DNA of 64,000 nt, taken from assembly GCA_014706295.1 (NCBI GenBank), contig JACSVZ010000001.1:82644237-82708236 (forward strand), given 5' to 3'. A model generated the notes under the pieces. It was not told where the DNA came from. It worked only from the letters and a program-made list of their open reading frames with translations, and did no database searches. Every line of letters begins with the position of its first letter. The stretch's first letter is position 1. Source of the DNA: Lycocorax pyrrhopterus obiensis (taxonomy: Eukaryota > Chordata > Aves > Passeriformes > Paradisaeidae). Position numbers and translations under genes: made by a program. Positions 1 to 13,800 of the stretch are shown in pieces.

Positions 1-3000
1 AATGTCTTTTTTTGTTTAACTATGTGAGTGCAGTTTTAAAAGATGAAAATGATGAGATTCCTGCCACTTCCTTCCAAGGATGTAAGGGCACATAATATAG
101 ATGAAGCTATTAGTAGTAATAGTCTTACTTACTTTTTCTTTTTTGCTTTCCATTGCATTACTTCTAATTAGACTTCAAGTACCATTTCCTCTGCTTTTTC
201 ACATCAGGTCTTTAAATTGGGCCACCATTTTTAAGCAAAGTGTCTTTTAATATATAAATAATGTTCTGACTCTTTTGATCACTTTGCTAAGATTTAGAAT
301 TTGTCACCTTTTGTCATATCTTTATCAAGGTTTATACAGGTGTGTACCTATAGATGTAGTTACTTCTAACAATGCACAATAGTGAGGCCTTTAACAACCT
401 CAGCTGTCCCACAGAAATTTATGTTTTGTAGGTGATTATTCTCTGTATTTCCTTGGATGAGACGGGAACTTCAGTTTTTCCCTCTAGTCCAATTTCCAGG
501 TCTGCTACTAGCTTTATTTCAGTCCTTATTTCTCTGTAGCTTTCCACCTAAGTGTCCCTGCTGCTATGCGGAGACCAAAAAAACCAAACTAGAGCAAAAC
601 AGGTCAATCAAGTTGTTTCCAACATCTGGTGCCAGTGTTCAAGCTTTCACATTTGCAATCATCCCCTTGGGCTTGTTTATGGGCAGCCAAGCTATTTTCC
701 AGTTTTTATCTTGTAATTTTAGGAAAAGCTGCACATAAATAAACAGGCAGCTGGCAAAGCTCTCACTGTGTAGCTGTCTGATTGCTGTGTGCTTTGTGAA
801 TTGTTGCTGTTGTTGCTGTTTGGGTCCCAAATAAGCAAAGTGCATTTGTAAGTGTCTGAGCTTTGCCAGACCTTCAGAGCCTGACATGGGACAACTCAGC
901 ATCAGGTTCCTGATCCCTTTTTTTTCTGGAAAAGAGGAGCAGACGTGTGCCATCTACTGTTCATATTTCATATGACACCTGCAGACCCAGCAATCTGCGT
1001 TGGAACAGTTACGTAATAAATTACTGGTCTCTTTTTTTCATGCTTTTTGTGTGGGAATGGAGGAGCAGCCTTGTTCCTGTTCAGTTTTGTCCTGGATGAA
1101 AAGCTTGCACCATGCTCAGTTTGCTTAAATCAAATGGGCATATGCTTTTTTCCAGGTAGAGAACGACCTAGAAAAAGACATGAATACCGGTAGGAGAAAA
1201 AGGCAGGGAACACAATGATACATTTCTCATGTGCTGTAAAGGAGAAACCTCTCTCTAGGAACGAATGTGGGATTTAAAACAGGAACATTTCAAGTCCTGA
1301 CTCTGTCCTCTCAATGTAGCAAAGTATTTCACCTCTCTCAAGTCCTGCTGTTCATAAAATGGATGTAAGAATATGTGCTGACCTACTCATCCTGTAGGAA
1401 CACTGAGGAGTTACTTCCTTCGTGCTCTGAATGAGTAAATCCTGTATTGAAGTTTATAATTATTACAAAGAATGGCCTATAGCATTGTTTCCTTAACTGT
1501 AAACATATTAATGGTATTAATGAAGATTTTCAGATGCAGGACTACACAGCTGCCTGTTTTCATCTAAGCCACAAAGTGAGCCTTTGTCCCAAACAAGTGG
1601 TAAACAGTTAAAGCCCATCAGCTCAGGGCAGGAATGTGCTGCTCCGTGTAGTAGCTTCCCTCAGCCACATTCCTGCTTGTGTTCCAGCATCCAGGCAGGA
1701 GCCAGGCGAGGCAGGGAGGGAGGCATCTGCAGGCAGGGACACAGGGGAGGAAGGTAGATGGTGAGTGAAGGGGTGTCCAAACTAGATGCTGATGGTGGGT
1801 ATCTTGGGAAGGAGGTCTGAGAGCCTCTGGCTCACTGCACAGAACAGTGACTCAGCTGGGTTTCAGGAGACCTTCTTAGCCATGGGTCTCTTATGTGACT
1901 TCAGGCAAATCATTTTAACCTTTCTGTGATTCTGATTACTAGCCAAAAATTCAGTATGCCTTGGAAGGATGTTGCTGGGGTGGGAATACATTGGCAGTAT
2001 GTGCTGCTTAGACATGTATTTACTTTGTTGGCTATTTATATGTAGTGAAGGGGAGAGGGGCAGCCGAACTCTTTGGGGTTTGTTTTATCAGTTCACTGTA
2101 CTAATTAGACTAAAAAAAAAAGAAAAACAAAAAAACCCAACAACAACATTAATTCTTTCAATTAAATACGCAGTAGAAGACAGAGTCTTGCTGGCAGCTC
2201 ATGAATCCTTTTTCTCCAGTGTGCACAGATTAGAGAGAGTTCAGAGTCTGCAAGTGCTGAGGAATCTTATTTGAGAGCAACAAGCAACAGCACTCTCATT
2301 ATTGCTGCAAATTCAGCCACCAGCACAACACCCCTTGCCATTAAAAGGAGTACGGCCAGGACAGGAAAGCTTAATAGATAAACATAAGGGTGAGAAAAAT
2401 ATGACTTACGACTTTACCATGGATTGATATGAGAGATGATGTCATTGAAGGCAATTAAAATCAGCTTTGTAAGGTGCCTGCACAAGGACACCACTGCAGT
2501 TACCTGCATAACTTTGTGATGCTTTTTGATGTTTGAGTGCTCAGTTGTACCATGCCAGTGTTGCTGTGCACTGGTGCAGCGTGCACTGCCGTGCTATTCC
2601 AGCAGCTGCCTGACACCAGACATGTACACTTGGCAGTAGGCATCGAAGGTTTCCCTTGTGTTAGTTCCCTCCTCTCATCAAACACACGCACAGGGAGCTT
2701 AAACTGAGTTTGATTATCTTGCATGTGCTAAAATAGTGTATATTAAATAGTTACTGGATAAAATACTGAAACAGTCCAGGAAGCAGGGTCCAGAACCCAA
2801 ATCTCCAGCCTCTCAGTGAGTGCTGTAGATCACAACAGTTAGAGCCATGTTGCCTCTCATATGCTTTTTCTTCATCCTAGTAAACCTTTAAGATCTTTTT
2901 CTAGTAGTAGTGGCACAATTTTAACAGGAAGAGGATGATTTTTTTTCATGGTAGAGAAAAGGCAGCACTGCATTGTCTTTCCCTGCTGCTTCCTTTCCCT

Positions 3001-3808
3001 CTCTTCATCTTTCAAAAAGGGGAAATGGTGACTATTGCGAATTGCTCAGTCCTGCTGTGGTGGATGTGCTTTGTTCTGATGTTGGCTACAGTTCTGAGCC
3101 CTCAGATATTGTATGGCTGTGAGTCTGACTTGCAGCCTATTTTTAAGGTGACCAGAGAGCAAAGAGCTGTTGTCGGCAGAGTGGTGTGAAAAAGTCAGGT
3201 TGACTAATGTACCCGGGCCAAGAGCTATGGGTGATGAACAAGGATCGTAATTTGTGTTTGACTTTTCATAAGATTTCCCAGTATAGATATTGAAGAAAAA
3301 ACTGCATGCTAATGTGAAAGTAAAGCAGTGAAATTACTCTGTTGCTGCCAGAAATAATCATGGGTTAGTAGTGCTCTGTTTTCATTAGTGTAACGAATCA
3401 CCGTTAGCGACTAGATCTGCTTGTGTAATTCATGAGTTACACTAAGGAAGCCTTTACAGTGAGACACATTTTTAACCAAAAAGTGATTAATCATGGAGAG
3501 AAAAATAGAGTGGAAAATAGTAATATTTCATCATTTGGTATCTTGAGATTAAGATGAAGCACTTCTTCCTTAGAGTTGTCTTAGTCAGATAAATAATAGG
3601 GTTTGTTGTAGGGACACTTGGGAGAAATATGGTGGCTTCAGTAATAGTAACTACATCATCTAGTGAACTGTTCTCACTTTAAAATCTGTATGTAGTTGGG
3701 TTATGTATAATACCATGAGGCCAGAATCCACTTCTTTCTATTATTGGAAGGTACTGTTTATTCACAATGTCATAACTTCCCCCTCCCCTCTTTTTTTTTT
3801 TTGTGCAG
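1..3808 (+). other. NOX4: NOX4 last intron (3' part)
   Basis: Non-coding sequence upstream of the NOX4 terminal exon. It ends in a long pyrimidine run (about 3780-3802) followed by GTGCAG, a strong splice acceptor with the AG at 3807-3808. The preceding NOX4 exon should encode the GRPRWKLLFDEIAKYNRG-like segment. I looked for it in the plus-strand translations of this stretch and did not find it, so the intron is at least 3.8 kb. I recognise no repeats or other genes here; several short open frames have no recognisable protein features. Confidence 0.8.
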
Positions 3809-3929
3809 GAAGACCATTGGAGTTTTCTGTTGTGGACCAAACAAAATCTCTAAGATACTTCATAAACTGAGCAACAGCAGCAATTCTTATGGGACAAAGT
3901 TTGAGTATAATAAAGAATCCTTCAGCTGA
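3809..3929 (+). CDS. NOX4: NADPH oxidase 4, terminal coding exon (C-terminus)
   Basis: Last coding exon of NOX4, a membrane flavocytochrome that passes electrons from NADPH through FAD and two haems to oxygen, releasing mainly hydrogen peroxide. The exon starts after the acceptor AG at 3807-3808 with the third base of a split codon. It then encodes 39 residues beginning KTIGVFCCGPN and ending FEYNKESFS, with TGA at 3927-3929. The CCGPN stretch is the C-terminal NADPH-binding Cys-Gly-Pro motif of the NOX family. The final FEYNKESFS is, as I recall, identical to mammalian NOX4 and unlike NOX1-3, which end at the Phe. Differences from human are conservative (KTIG for KTVG, NKISKIL for NSLSKTL). 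Upstream exons (transmembrane haem domain, FAD site) lie left of the window. The convergent TYR gene to the right supports orthology. Confidence 0.95.
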
Positions 3930-4970
3930 AAGTCTTTTGGACTAGCAAGACTCTCTAGAAGATAAAAGTGCAATTTTTTGTTTGTACAATATAAAAGTTC
4001 GGCTGTGGTTAAAACAGACAGAAATGTACCAAAGAATAGAACAAATGTTTTTATTTATGATTATTTAAGACTGATGGATGCAGCAGTATACCAAAAAATA
4101 ATCAGTGCTTTTACTCAAATGCACTCACACAATATTTGTGGTGGGGGTGATTCTTTGGATTTGTTTCTGTTAATTAAAAAGTGCAGAAGCTGGGGAGAGA
4201 CACAATTGCTTTAAAAGCTGATGGAAGAAGAATCTGTGGAACGTTTTGAACTTCTTCCACTTCAGTCTTCTGAAGCTGGATCAGTAAATGAAACCCCAGG
4301 TTAATTCAAGTGGCAAAACGTAGCGTGTATTACAAAGACTCTTGCTTTTGTTGGTATACAAATCTTATGGCTTTGGGGTGAAAATACTCCGTATTAAAGA
4401 TTTTATTATACGTTGCAGAACTGGGATTCTGTATTTAAAATATAGAGTGTTACTCTTGCTAGTCTACTTCTGTAATGAAGTTAACCTAAGGAAAAGTGAG
4501 CACAATTTTGTAGCACCACTGGGCAGCCTCTGCTGTGATGCTAGTCACAGCCTCTTGGCAAGCATGCATCTGTACGTGGAGAACTCTGTATCTTGCATCA
4601 ATTCAGCATTCAGTGAGTTTGCAAAATAAGTATGATTTATGCAGCCATAAAGATGGAGCAAGAAATGCCGTGAACAGGAGCAGACAGGACCTGAAGTTTT
4701 ATTACACCACACACTCAATGTGGAAGTTGCACTCACTCTGCACTCATGTCCTGAATGTCAAATACTTCAAGCTTTCAGATGCTCTGACTGTTTATTTTAC
4801 AACATAGCAGGTTGAAATCCAGTTTTAGAGGTCCCAGAGCATGTTTGGTTGACTGTGATCCCTTGAGTAACTTCCCTGGAGCCACCCTTGTTTGCCCTGG
4901 TGCCACTGAGAGCAGGATGAGACTAGATCTACAGCAGAGTGAAAATAAACCCCTCAGCTCTGTGGCTCCT
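3930..4970 (+). other. NOX4: Probable NOX4 3' UTR
   Basis: Sequence after the NOX4 stop, AT-rich and without a long open frame. The right end is inferred from the first canonical AATAAA on the plus strand after the stop (4944-4949). Weaker signals occur earlier, for example ATTAAA at 4393-4398, and later signals are also possible, so the length is uncertain. Confidence 0.45.
4944..4949 (+). terminator. Candidate NOX4 poly(A) signal AATAAA
   Basis: First AATAAA hexamer downstream of the NOX4 stop, about 1 kb away. A TG-containing stretch (GATGATGTGTGC, near 4974-4985) follows at a suitable distance for a downstream element. This rests on position and motif only; transcript ends would decide it. 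Confidence 0.4.
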
Positions 4971-7931
4971 TGGATGATGTGTGCAGATAGAAACCTTGCA
5001 GGAGCTGCAGTATGCTTTCAGTACGTTCCAAAGAGGAAGATCTGAAACTTCCAAATTTAATCTTTCCTCCCCTTCTCCTCCCCACAGCTGTTTTCTGTCC
5101 ATAATTGCCATGGGAGAGCTAAAGGTTGAAACTGGTACTTCATAACTTTTTGGTTCTGAGGAGCACCTTTTCTTTCTCCATCCAAATAGCCAATCCAACT
5201 TCCTTTATTTCTTCTTTTCTCCTTTTCCTTACTTTGCTGAAATGAGGGCATTTAAACAGGAATCAGACACTTAGCTGGCATAAATAGGCATGACTCTACT
5301 GCCTCTTAATAGAGCAGCATCACTTTAACATGCTGAAAACCTTCCCCTTGATCTCCCGCAGAAGCTTGGGAGCAGTACAGAGTAGTGTTTGCAGCATACA
5401 GAGGCAGAGGCCTCTTGAGAACTCTTGTGCCTGTGGTTCACCTGTTTTTAGGGCAGTGCATATGATTTCATTTACATCTGTCCAATGAAGACCTTTTTTT
5501 TGTTTTAGTGGGAAAGGCACTAAATTTCTGCTCAGGACACAAACTCTGTACAGGAGTCTGCAAGTATGAGTGTGAGTGTTCAGAGGGAAGCATTTTTCTG
5601 GTAGGTGGTGTATAGGCACAGTGTATGTGTAACTAGTGAGAATGAGTTTGGTCTTTGCCTTGGCAGCTTCTGCTCAGGAGTTGCACTCAGTGAGCAACAG
5701 AGTGGAGGTGCATCAGCAAAGCCATGTGGGAATGTGTTCCTCAGTGTCCGGGCTTGGCACTGAAGTCTTTACCTCTGGCTCTGCCCAATTTGAAATTCAA
5801 GGAGGAAGGAAAGAACCAGAGGTAGACAAATTCCTGCTGATGAGAATTCTCAAAGTAGCCCAGATGAGACAAGCTAAAATAGAAATGCAGTGTGAGATGG
5901 GAGCCTACATTACAGCTACTGATTTTTTTCTCTTTGAGGCTGGAAGAACCATTATTTTCCTACTGGATCTCCTTCATCCATCACTGTAAAACTGGGGGTG
6001 TGCAGCAAAGGATTAGATTCTTTTAATCAGTAAGATTTATTTCTAATACTGCCTGCATAGATTTTATAATAATCATAAAACTGTTGGCAAAATGCATAGA
6101 TACTGGATATTGTAGGTCCTGCGTACTTTCTTTGTTTCCTGGCTGTTAGTTTAAAGCATGATTGAAATCATGCCTGCATCTGTTACCCACAACTAGAAAG
6201 TGATCTTTCCTCTACTTTCGGGATCTAGTATCTCATGCTTTTTAAATACAGTTTAGAGTCATCTAATCATTGTGTTGTTTGTGGTTTCACATCTCCTCTG
6301 ACAGGTATCGGCTCCATTACCATATAATGAGCAGCTAGTTTTGCAGTTAGCTCTGTGCTACAGCAGATTATATTTTCTGGCTCAGCTTCTGTATAGGTAA
6401 CACTTTATAATTAAAATAGTAATACTAGTACTGTGCTCTTGTTCTGCATTGTAGCAGGAGGTGATGCTGCTTGTAGGCGTGTTAAACACATGTTGTTACA
6501 TTAAGCAGTGCTGTCACAGCAAGATCTAAGCAGATCCAGGCTGTCCTCTCTCTCTTTGTGCTGTATCTGACTCAGCTGACCCACTTGTAAAACAAGCTCT
6601 GGACTGTCTACCTTTCTGGAGTGTTTTGAGGCTTAATTGATGTTTTGGGATCACTTTAATGCACAAGCAGTGAAAAGATCTGTCTAATTGCTATACAAAT
6701 GTACTTGTGTTTTATTTTGGGTAAACCTTTCTGTTGCTGATTTGACTAATCGCGAGACCAGGTGAGGAAGAGTTTGGGAAAAGTCTAAAAGCTTCAGTTG
6801 CTTTTTCCTTTTTCTTGAGCTATTCTTCTGTAAGAGAGGCAAAAGGTTTAAGCGTTGTTGAGTGACTGTGACTTGGCTTCAAGAGTGGCAGATATTATGA
6901 TAAACACAATCTTTCTACAGGCTGTGTTGTCATTGCTCTTTCTGAGTGTCTCTCCAGCTTGCAAAACAGAGTCAAGCCCTCTTTTAAACTCCATTACTTT
7001 TTTATCTGTAAACCAAGTGTGTGTAAAAATATAACTCAGTGCCAGACAAGTAAGTGAAGGCTGACAGCACTCAATTCCACATTTGCAGATCACCTGGATT
7101 TACATAATTGAGCATCACTTTGCACTTTAAACTGCGTTCTGTGAGTCTCTCATAAGTGTCCTGCTGGCACTGTATTCTCCCAGTTTTAACTCAGTCGTTC
7201 ACAAAGCTGCAGACCTCAGAGTTTGCTCAGCAGGATCTTTGTGTTTTATTCATCAGAATTGTTTCAGGACTCTTTTTTTAGACCAGGAATGTTTCCATAC
7301 CATGATGGGAAACCAAGCCCTTTCCCTGCAACAAGAACCCAGCCCTTGTGCAGCAATGTGGGACTCAGGGCTTTACACAGCTAACAGCAGGATTAATCAG
7401 ATGTACCCAAGACCTATTCCCACATCATTGAGATTACTTGTGTGAGTAAATGCCCAGTGCCACAACAAAGGACAGCAGAGATGAGCCCTGATGTTGTGTG
7501 GGAAGGCCTGGTGGGGAATGACCTTCACCCTGAAGTCTGCAAAACAGCCTGTCCCTCCATAATGATCATTGCAGCCCTGAGTCTGGAGCAACACTTCCCT
7601 GTTCCAGTATGTGGTACTACTACTAGCATGTGAGTTCTTCCTTGGTCTTTTTTCTGCTCTTCTAGAAGGCAGGACTGAAAGCAGTGTGAGATCACAACAA
7701 ACAAACAGCCTGGTCTGGGAGAAGACACCTAGCTGATGACTGCACTGCTTAGGGTAGAAAGTTTAAACCAAATCCATTTTTCTGCAAAATGCTGATTGTT
7801 TTGCCACAACAACAGTTGCTGTAAAGGAAAAATAGATAAACCCTCCCTCTGGAGATTCCTGCCTCCACAGGCTTGTTGTGAAGATGTGTGTGAAAGCACT
7901 GCACACGTTCTTATTACTAGGGTACGGCCAT

Positions 7932-8195
7932 GATAGAACACGGGTAATGTATTTGAACTGGAAGAGGGCAGGTTTACGTTTGATATTAGGAAGGAGTTCT
8001 CTATTGTGAGAGTGGTGAGGCCCTGGAACAGATTGTCCAAAGAAGTTGTGGCACCCCTAAAAGTGTTCAAGACCAGGCAGGGTGGGCTTTGAGGTCTGGA
8101 AGATATCCTGCCCATGGCTGGTGGGTTGGAACTCGACAATCTTGAAGTTCCCTTCCAACCCGAACTGTTCTATGGCTCCGTGATTCCGTGATTCC
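7932..8195 (+). mobile_element. CR1 LINE, 5'-truncated 3' end
   Basis: The stretch reads as the CR1 3' region: an AACTGGAAGAGGGCAG-like start, GTGGTGAGGCCCTGGAACAG, CCCTGCCCATGGCTGG..GGGTTGGAACT, then TTCCCTTCCAACC and a tail of diverged octamers (TGATTCCG repeats, 8179-8195). This is the usual severely 5'-truncated form. The length is about 265 bases. Many substitutions suggest an old copy. Lies between NOX4 and TYR. Confidence 0.9.
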
Positions 8196-10683
8196 TATTA
8201 TTTCAGTTTCCACTGCATCCCGATCTCCGGCTTGCTCGCTCAGCTCTGAATCTCTCTGGTTTTCTTTGACTGCAGATCTTCACCCACCTTGTTTGCAGAT
8301 GTGTCTTGCAGGTGAGAGAAATACTGCATATATTGGCACCCATGCACTGCCTGATCTAAGCATGGAGCAGCCTGTGAGCACTTTTCACAGCCAGGGCAAG
8401 TGCGGCAGCTGCCCTTTTGCTGCTAATGCCTCTAGCATATAGGTGGCAAAGAGATTTGGAGCTGGCTGAGAGGGGGCAGATAATGCAAGGAGCAGACCAG
8501 CCATGTTGGGAACAGTAATTCAACTGTAACAGCCTAACAGAGCAGAGAAGTAGTGGTTTGGTAGGACTTGGAGAACAGCAGCCTAAGAGGAAAACCTGGA
8601 CTCCACATTTAATGCACCAGGTTATAGTTTCAAACCGCAAGACATGGCTTAGGGGGAGCAGACATGAGGCTAAAGAGTCATTGCCTATAGCAGTTCAAGG
8701 ACTGTAAGTCAGAGAAGAGGCATAGTTATTAAAATGCAATGTTTACTTTTTTGAAAACAGGGCTTCTAGGGAGATTAATTTTCACTTCAGCCTGGCATTC
8801 ATTTCATAAACTCACCAGTTTGAAATAAGGCAAGGTGGGTCTGTTCTTCTCTGGATTATGCATCCAATTTCTCTGCTGATTTTCCATCCCTCACAATTTA
8901 AACCAGTTTTTATTGTTTTATTGTTTATAGTTTTTATTGTTTAAAGAGGATTTAACGACAAGGTTTAATCAAAATGCCGTTGGCGCCTGTGCTGAGCTGA
9001 GGTTTTCTGCTATGAATGTACACTTTTCAGGGATATATATATTATATAGCTGATGACTCAACTGTGAACAGTGATTTGGGATTTGCATTGTTTCTGCTGC
9101 TGGTGTATTTCATTAAGGCCTATAGTGATGCACTGGCGAAATGTATGGAGCTGAAATGAGACTCTTCATTCCCTGGTATTTTAGTGCCTGTACTAACCAT
9201 AATAAATCCTAGAAACTCTGAAATTTCCTTTGTAGACACAGTAGATTAATTAGCATCTTTTAAGGTTAAAAACCCTGAGTCCTCTGCTGGACTGACATGT
9301 ATAATGAATGCTCTGACACAAAGGTTTTGAGCAACAAATGCTTCTCCTTAAAGGGCTGGATAAGGATATGTGAAGGTTTAGTATCCTGCTAATTGTATCA
9401 CCCATGTCGTAAGAGGAATGGGATCCATTCTGGTACCGAGGAATGCTGTGCACTTCCTCTGATGTTATGAATATCTCTAAACTTGCAGTGGATCCTCAAG
9501 GTTTGCCATGCCTGAAGTGTTATATTCTCTAGAGGGATCCTATTTGTAAGAGACAGGTGCTGGATCTGTACTAAGAGCAGTGGATCTGTCCCATTATTGC
9601 ACGGGCAGAGAGAAAGCTGGAAAAAGCCACTTGTCCCAATCGTAGATTGCTTCTTAACAGAGCCTTTGGATGAGGGGAAAGGCTGGTCCTGAAGCTCCAG
9701 GTAAACTGCTGTCAACCAAGGAGCAACCCAAGGAGGGCAGGAGAGGATGATGAATGCCAACAACAGGGTAAAATATTTTGTACATGGGAGCCAAGGGGAG
9801 GGAGGAGACATTCTTCTTAGTTTCTCAATTTTAGAAATTAAAACAAACCCCATTTTCTAGATGTGGATACAGAGTCTCCCTGGGGTTTGAGAGCTGAAGT
9901 ATGCAAAGACATTGCATTTCCATGCAGAACTCAGTGCTAAAGCCCAGAAGAAAACTAGTATATTTTAGCAAACGCCCTGGAAATAAGGAATTTCTTTGAA
10001 ATAAACCCTTTACTCTTTCAAGTTAACCTATTTCTAAAAAAACATCTACTTCTATTCTGCAGCTGTGGAATTCGGAAATAGCTTTACCTGGTAACTCCTT
10101 TTCACCAAAATACTGGAGTGTAGAGTTCTCTGTGTCAGCTGTAAGTAGCTTTGACAGTTTGATAAATAAATTTTGTGTTTGTTGCTGCTGACCCTAGGAA
10201 AGGACAGCCTTGAGGATGAGAAGCAGTGTTACATAAATGTCTAGTGTACATAGCAACGCTGAGCAGGGAGACGCTGCTGCATCGCTCTTGGTGCACCAGT
10301 CACTCATTAAAATTCTGTCATTGCAAGGTCATGTTGCTCATCTCATACTCTGCAACCCTGGGGAAGAAATTTGGATGAGAGGTGGGGGAGGAAAAGCGAA
10401 AACTTCCTCCTTGTGCTGTAACCAAGAATATATTCATTGACAGCAGGGCACATATTTTGATTTCAAAAGAGCATGCCATTTCTTTTTCAGGGATAACGGA
10501 TTCCCTCCTGGTGCTGTGTCTGGTGTTTGCATGTTAGAAGTGTAACACAGGGGTAACGGGTGGCTTCCGAATTGAATAAATAACGCCTCTGAGCTTTTGC
10601 TTCTCCCTTTAATAGTCTGAGAGAAATGCAAAATACCAGAGAGCATATAGAGTGGACTGTGTCCCAAGCTGCGCTCGGCACAG

Positions 10684-10823
10684 CCTGGTTAGGAATGCTG
10701 CACAGCAGCTCTGCAAGCTCCTGGGAAGAGGCAAGGTTGTGGGTTTGATCCCGGGATGGGCCATTCACTTAAATGATGATCCTTGTGGGTCCCTTCCAAC
10801 TCAGACTATTCTGTGATTCTGTG
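10684..10823 (+). mobile_element. tRNA-Ile-derived SINE with CR1 3' tail (TguSINE1-like)
   Basis: The left part resembles isoleucine tRNA. AAGGTTGTGGGTTTGATCCC followed by GGGATGGGCCA aligns with the T-arm and acceptor stem of tRNA-Ile, and GGTTTGATCCC (10742-10752) is a good RNA polymerase III B box. The D-arm and A box are degraded (GGTTAGGAATGC). From about 10763 the sequence is a CR1 end: ATGATCCTTGTGGGTCCC, TTCCAACTCAG and octamers TATTCTGTGATTCTGTG. The tail implies mobilisation by CR1 machinery. This head-plus-tail design matches the TguSINE1 family as I recall it from zebra finch. The family name is from memory; the structure is seen directly. Confidence 0.75.
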
Positions 10824-13800
10824 TAACTGTTTTGAGGAGAGCACATCAGTGAGGCATGATCTGCAGTCAGAAGCTGGCCAGGTCACCACACTGGCTGTCC
10901 CATCTCTGAACCATGATGAATCAGAGCCAGTCCTACGTATGCTTTGGCAAAGGGAGAGTCAGGGGCTCTTGGATTGAGTCTGCAGGATTAGATGAAAGGT
11001 GGTTTAGACAGAGCTGGACGAGCCACCAGTGTGCACTTTCAAGCTTGGAGCTCAGAGCTGTCATACCCAAGGGTGAATTGTGTAGGCAATGAGCTGGTCT
11101 GACCTTTGAGTACAGTCACAGCTGCACGGTTAGCTGAAGGTATGGACATACCCTGTGTATTTCTCTGGCTTTGTAGAAGCATATTGCTAGGGACAGGGAA
11201 GCAGGTTATGTTATTGTACCTCGTTAGGTGTTAGATGCTTGAAAGCGTGTACTGGCTAGAACAGATGAGGATGGTGAATGCCAGCTTCCACCCACAACTG
11301 AATATACCCTGCCCATGTTTGCAGCAGTGTTCATCAGGAATGAATGGCAAAATCTCAGCAGAGAAGGCACAAGTGCTGTATTTTGCTTTTACTGGATCAG
11401 AGCCACATTAATAACTGTTAAAAGATACTTGCTGTGAATGTGAAGATTCACCTATGACATTATTCTGACTGCTTAAGCTCTAGTAACTGTTGGATACACA
11501 CTTTTTGACAAAAACATAATGCCCCAAAGCTTAAAAACGTGGCTGAGATGGAACTTGGCAAGGGATCTCCACCTGATAGTGAAATATCATTGTCTCTTGG
11601 AGCTGGGTGCATTTGTGTTTCAGTCATCTTGGTCTGCTCCATCACTATGGAAGATTAGAGGGAGCTGAGCTTTCAGATCCATCTCTTCCTCTCTGTGTAT
11701 GACCTCAGCCTTCATCTAGAGGTGTGTTTGAATCTTTGGATCATTGGATACATCATCACCCATGTGTCCCATAGTCGTCCTTTTGGGTTCTTCCTCCCTC
11801 CATAGCACAAGAGGCTTCTTCCACCCTCTGTTCCCCATAACTCAGGAGAATGCCACTTTGGGAAATGCAGAGGGCCTCCATTTTAATCGCAGCATGCACC
11901 AACCTTTATAAAGCTCCTGGTGTACACAATCCAATGGGGTTCTTGTAGTCTCTTTGATTAACTTCAGGGAAATGAGGGGTGCAGCATCTCAACGCTCGAG
12001 ATGCTTTTGGCAATGAGAGGAGGGGCAGTGCTACAAGGGCAGCTATGTAGAAAATGTAAAAAATGTAGCAAAGATTATGTCATCTTCTGAATGAGAATTG
12101 GGGATTTGGTTTTTATGAAAGTCAGATCACTTGTGGCTACCACTGAAATTAAGTCATGCTTCTGCTTTTACACGTAGGCATTTCAGGACACTGGGCAGGG
12201 ATGGAAAGGGTTTCTTTTTTTCAATTACATTTGCTATTTCCATACAGCCCCTGCTTTATTAACTGCATATGATTTCCTTCTTTCACTGATTAAATATTTC
12301 CGCGCCTGGTTTCTTTGCTTCTGGGAGCTTGAGGGCTCATTGTTTATAAAAGGGAGAGAAGAAGTATTGTGCTGTTAAGCAGACAACTCCCAACACATAT
12401 GTTCAGCTCTGCCTCTTTGAGAGGGAGGCCCTGATGCTGCTGTGAGTGCAGAAGGGCAGAGCTTTCTCTTAGATTCAGATGTGACAAGGACCATCTTCCA
12501 GGCTTCATATATTGATGAAGCTCTGGGCTTAATTAGCTTTTTCTGTAACAGGTACCCTTAGTCCAAATGTGCCAGGTTGTGAAACCCCTATTCTCACTGA
12601 GTTTTTCTCTCCCTGTGTTCCTTCTGATCATTTGCAGGAGCAAATTTGATGAAACATGTTTGGGTAAGAAATGGTTCTCTTGGTCTGTGATAGCTGAGAA
12701 GAAAAGTCGTAATTGGGGTATTGTTCCTCAAACTGATGTCCAAAAAAGTATTTTGAATGGCCCAGCTATATTAGTTCCATGTGTATATGGGCCGTTTATT
12801 TCAACATCTATGATTTCACATTGTTTTATGTAAATCTAATTTCATTTTCAGAACCAACCAAGCAAAAAAATCCCAAACATCTTTTTTATGTCGAAAATGC
12901 TCGTATGTCCAAAACACATCTGTTTTAAAAGAATTCTTCCAAGATTCTTAGAAGAACAGTGGAAACTAGCATGAAAAAACTCTTATTTTCTAGTATCAAA
13001 GCATTCTTTGCTTTTGTTTTTTTTTCTTTCCGACCTTCATCAGTGAAAAAGTACGGTTCAAACTAAACAATACTACTGCAGTCTCAGCTTCAGCAATTCG
13101 GTATCTTCCTTTTAAAGCAAGACATCTCTCCAGGATCATGTCTACTCTGTCATCTGAACCTTTGAGGCAATGTCTGTAACAGGTCTAGGCTTGGGCTGCT
13201 GTGAGGAAGAAGACATGATCCATTTTTGTCTTACTTTGGGTAGTTATTTGGGACTCAAAAGCCATGTGACAGTTTGATGTGGTAAACAAACAGGAACTAG
13301 AGCCACTGGTGCAAGCGTGAGTATCCTGAAAAGACTGTTATCCCACTAGACAGGTTAATTAAAATCCAGTCTCAGGAAGGAAGATGTGGGCTACAAAGAA
13401 AATTCTTGCCATCCATAAAATTTGGAAAAAGCAATAAACTAATGTCAGCTTTCCAATTTTTCTTTTAAGAAATGAGCCTTAGAAGTAGTTATTAACAGTT
13501 AACATGTATAATGTGATAGAAAAATTGATGTCTTTTTTGTAGCTGTGGGTCTTGAATTTTTCACTTCTGACCACATTCTTCCCTCACTCTTCCCTGTCCC
13601 AAAAGAAAGACCAGAAGGTTTGTTCTGAATTTCCAATTCTGTAATTATATATCTTTTCCACTAGAGGTGAAATAAAAATAATTTATTAAAAAGGAAGGCA
13701 ACATTTACTTTTTTATATCTCTGTACAATGTGCAAGATAACCATTTTGGAAAGTATTCGTGTAAATGTCCACAATTTTGAGTACTCAGTGTTCTTTTTGG

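Noticed and set aside
1157..1191. Possible small exon bounded by TTTTTTCCAG and GGTAGG
   Set aside because: The translation (a short Arg-rich stretch) does not match the NOX4 segment expected before the last exon, and the donor is weak.
5636..5989. 117-residue plus-strand open frame between NOX4 and TYR
   Set aside because: No recognisable motif, no splice context or poly(A) signal that fits, and its length is within chance for 64 kb of sequence.
7729..8139. 136-residue minus-strand open frame
   Set aside because: About half of it is the antisense reading of the CR1 at 7932-8195.
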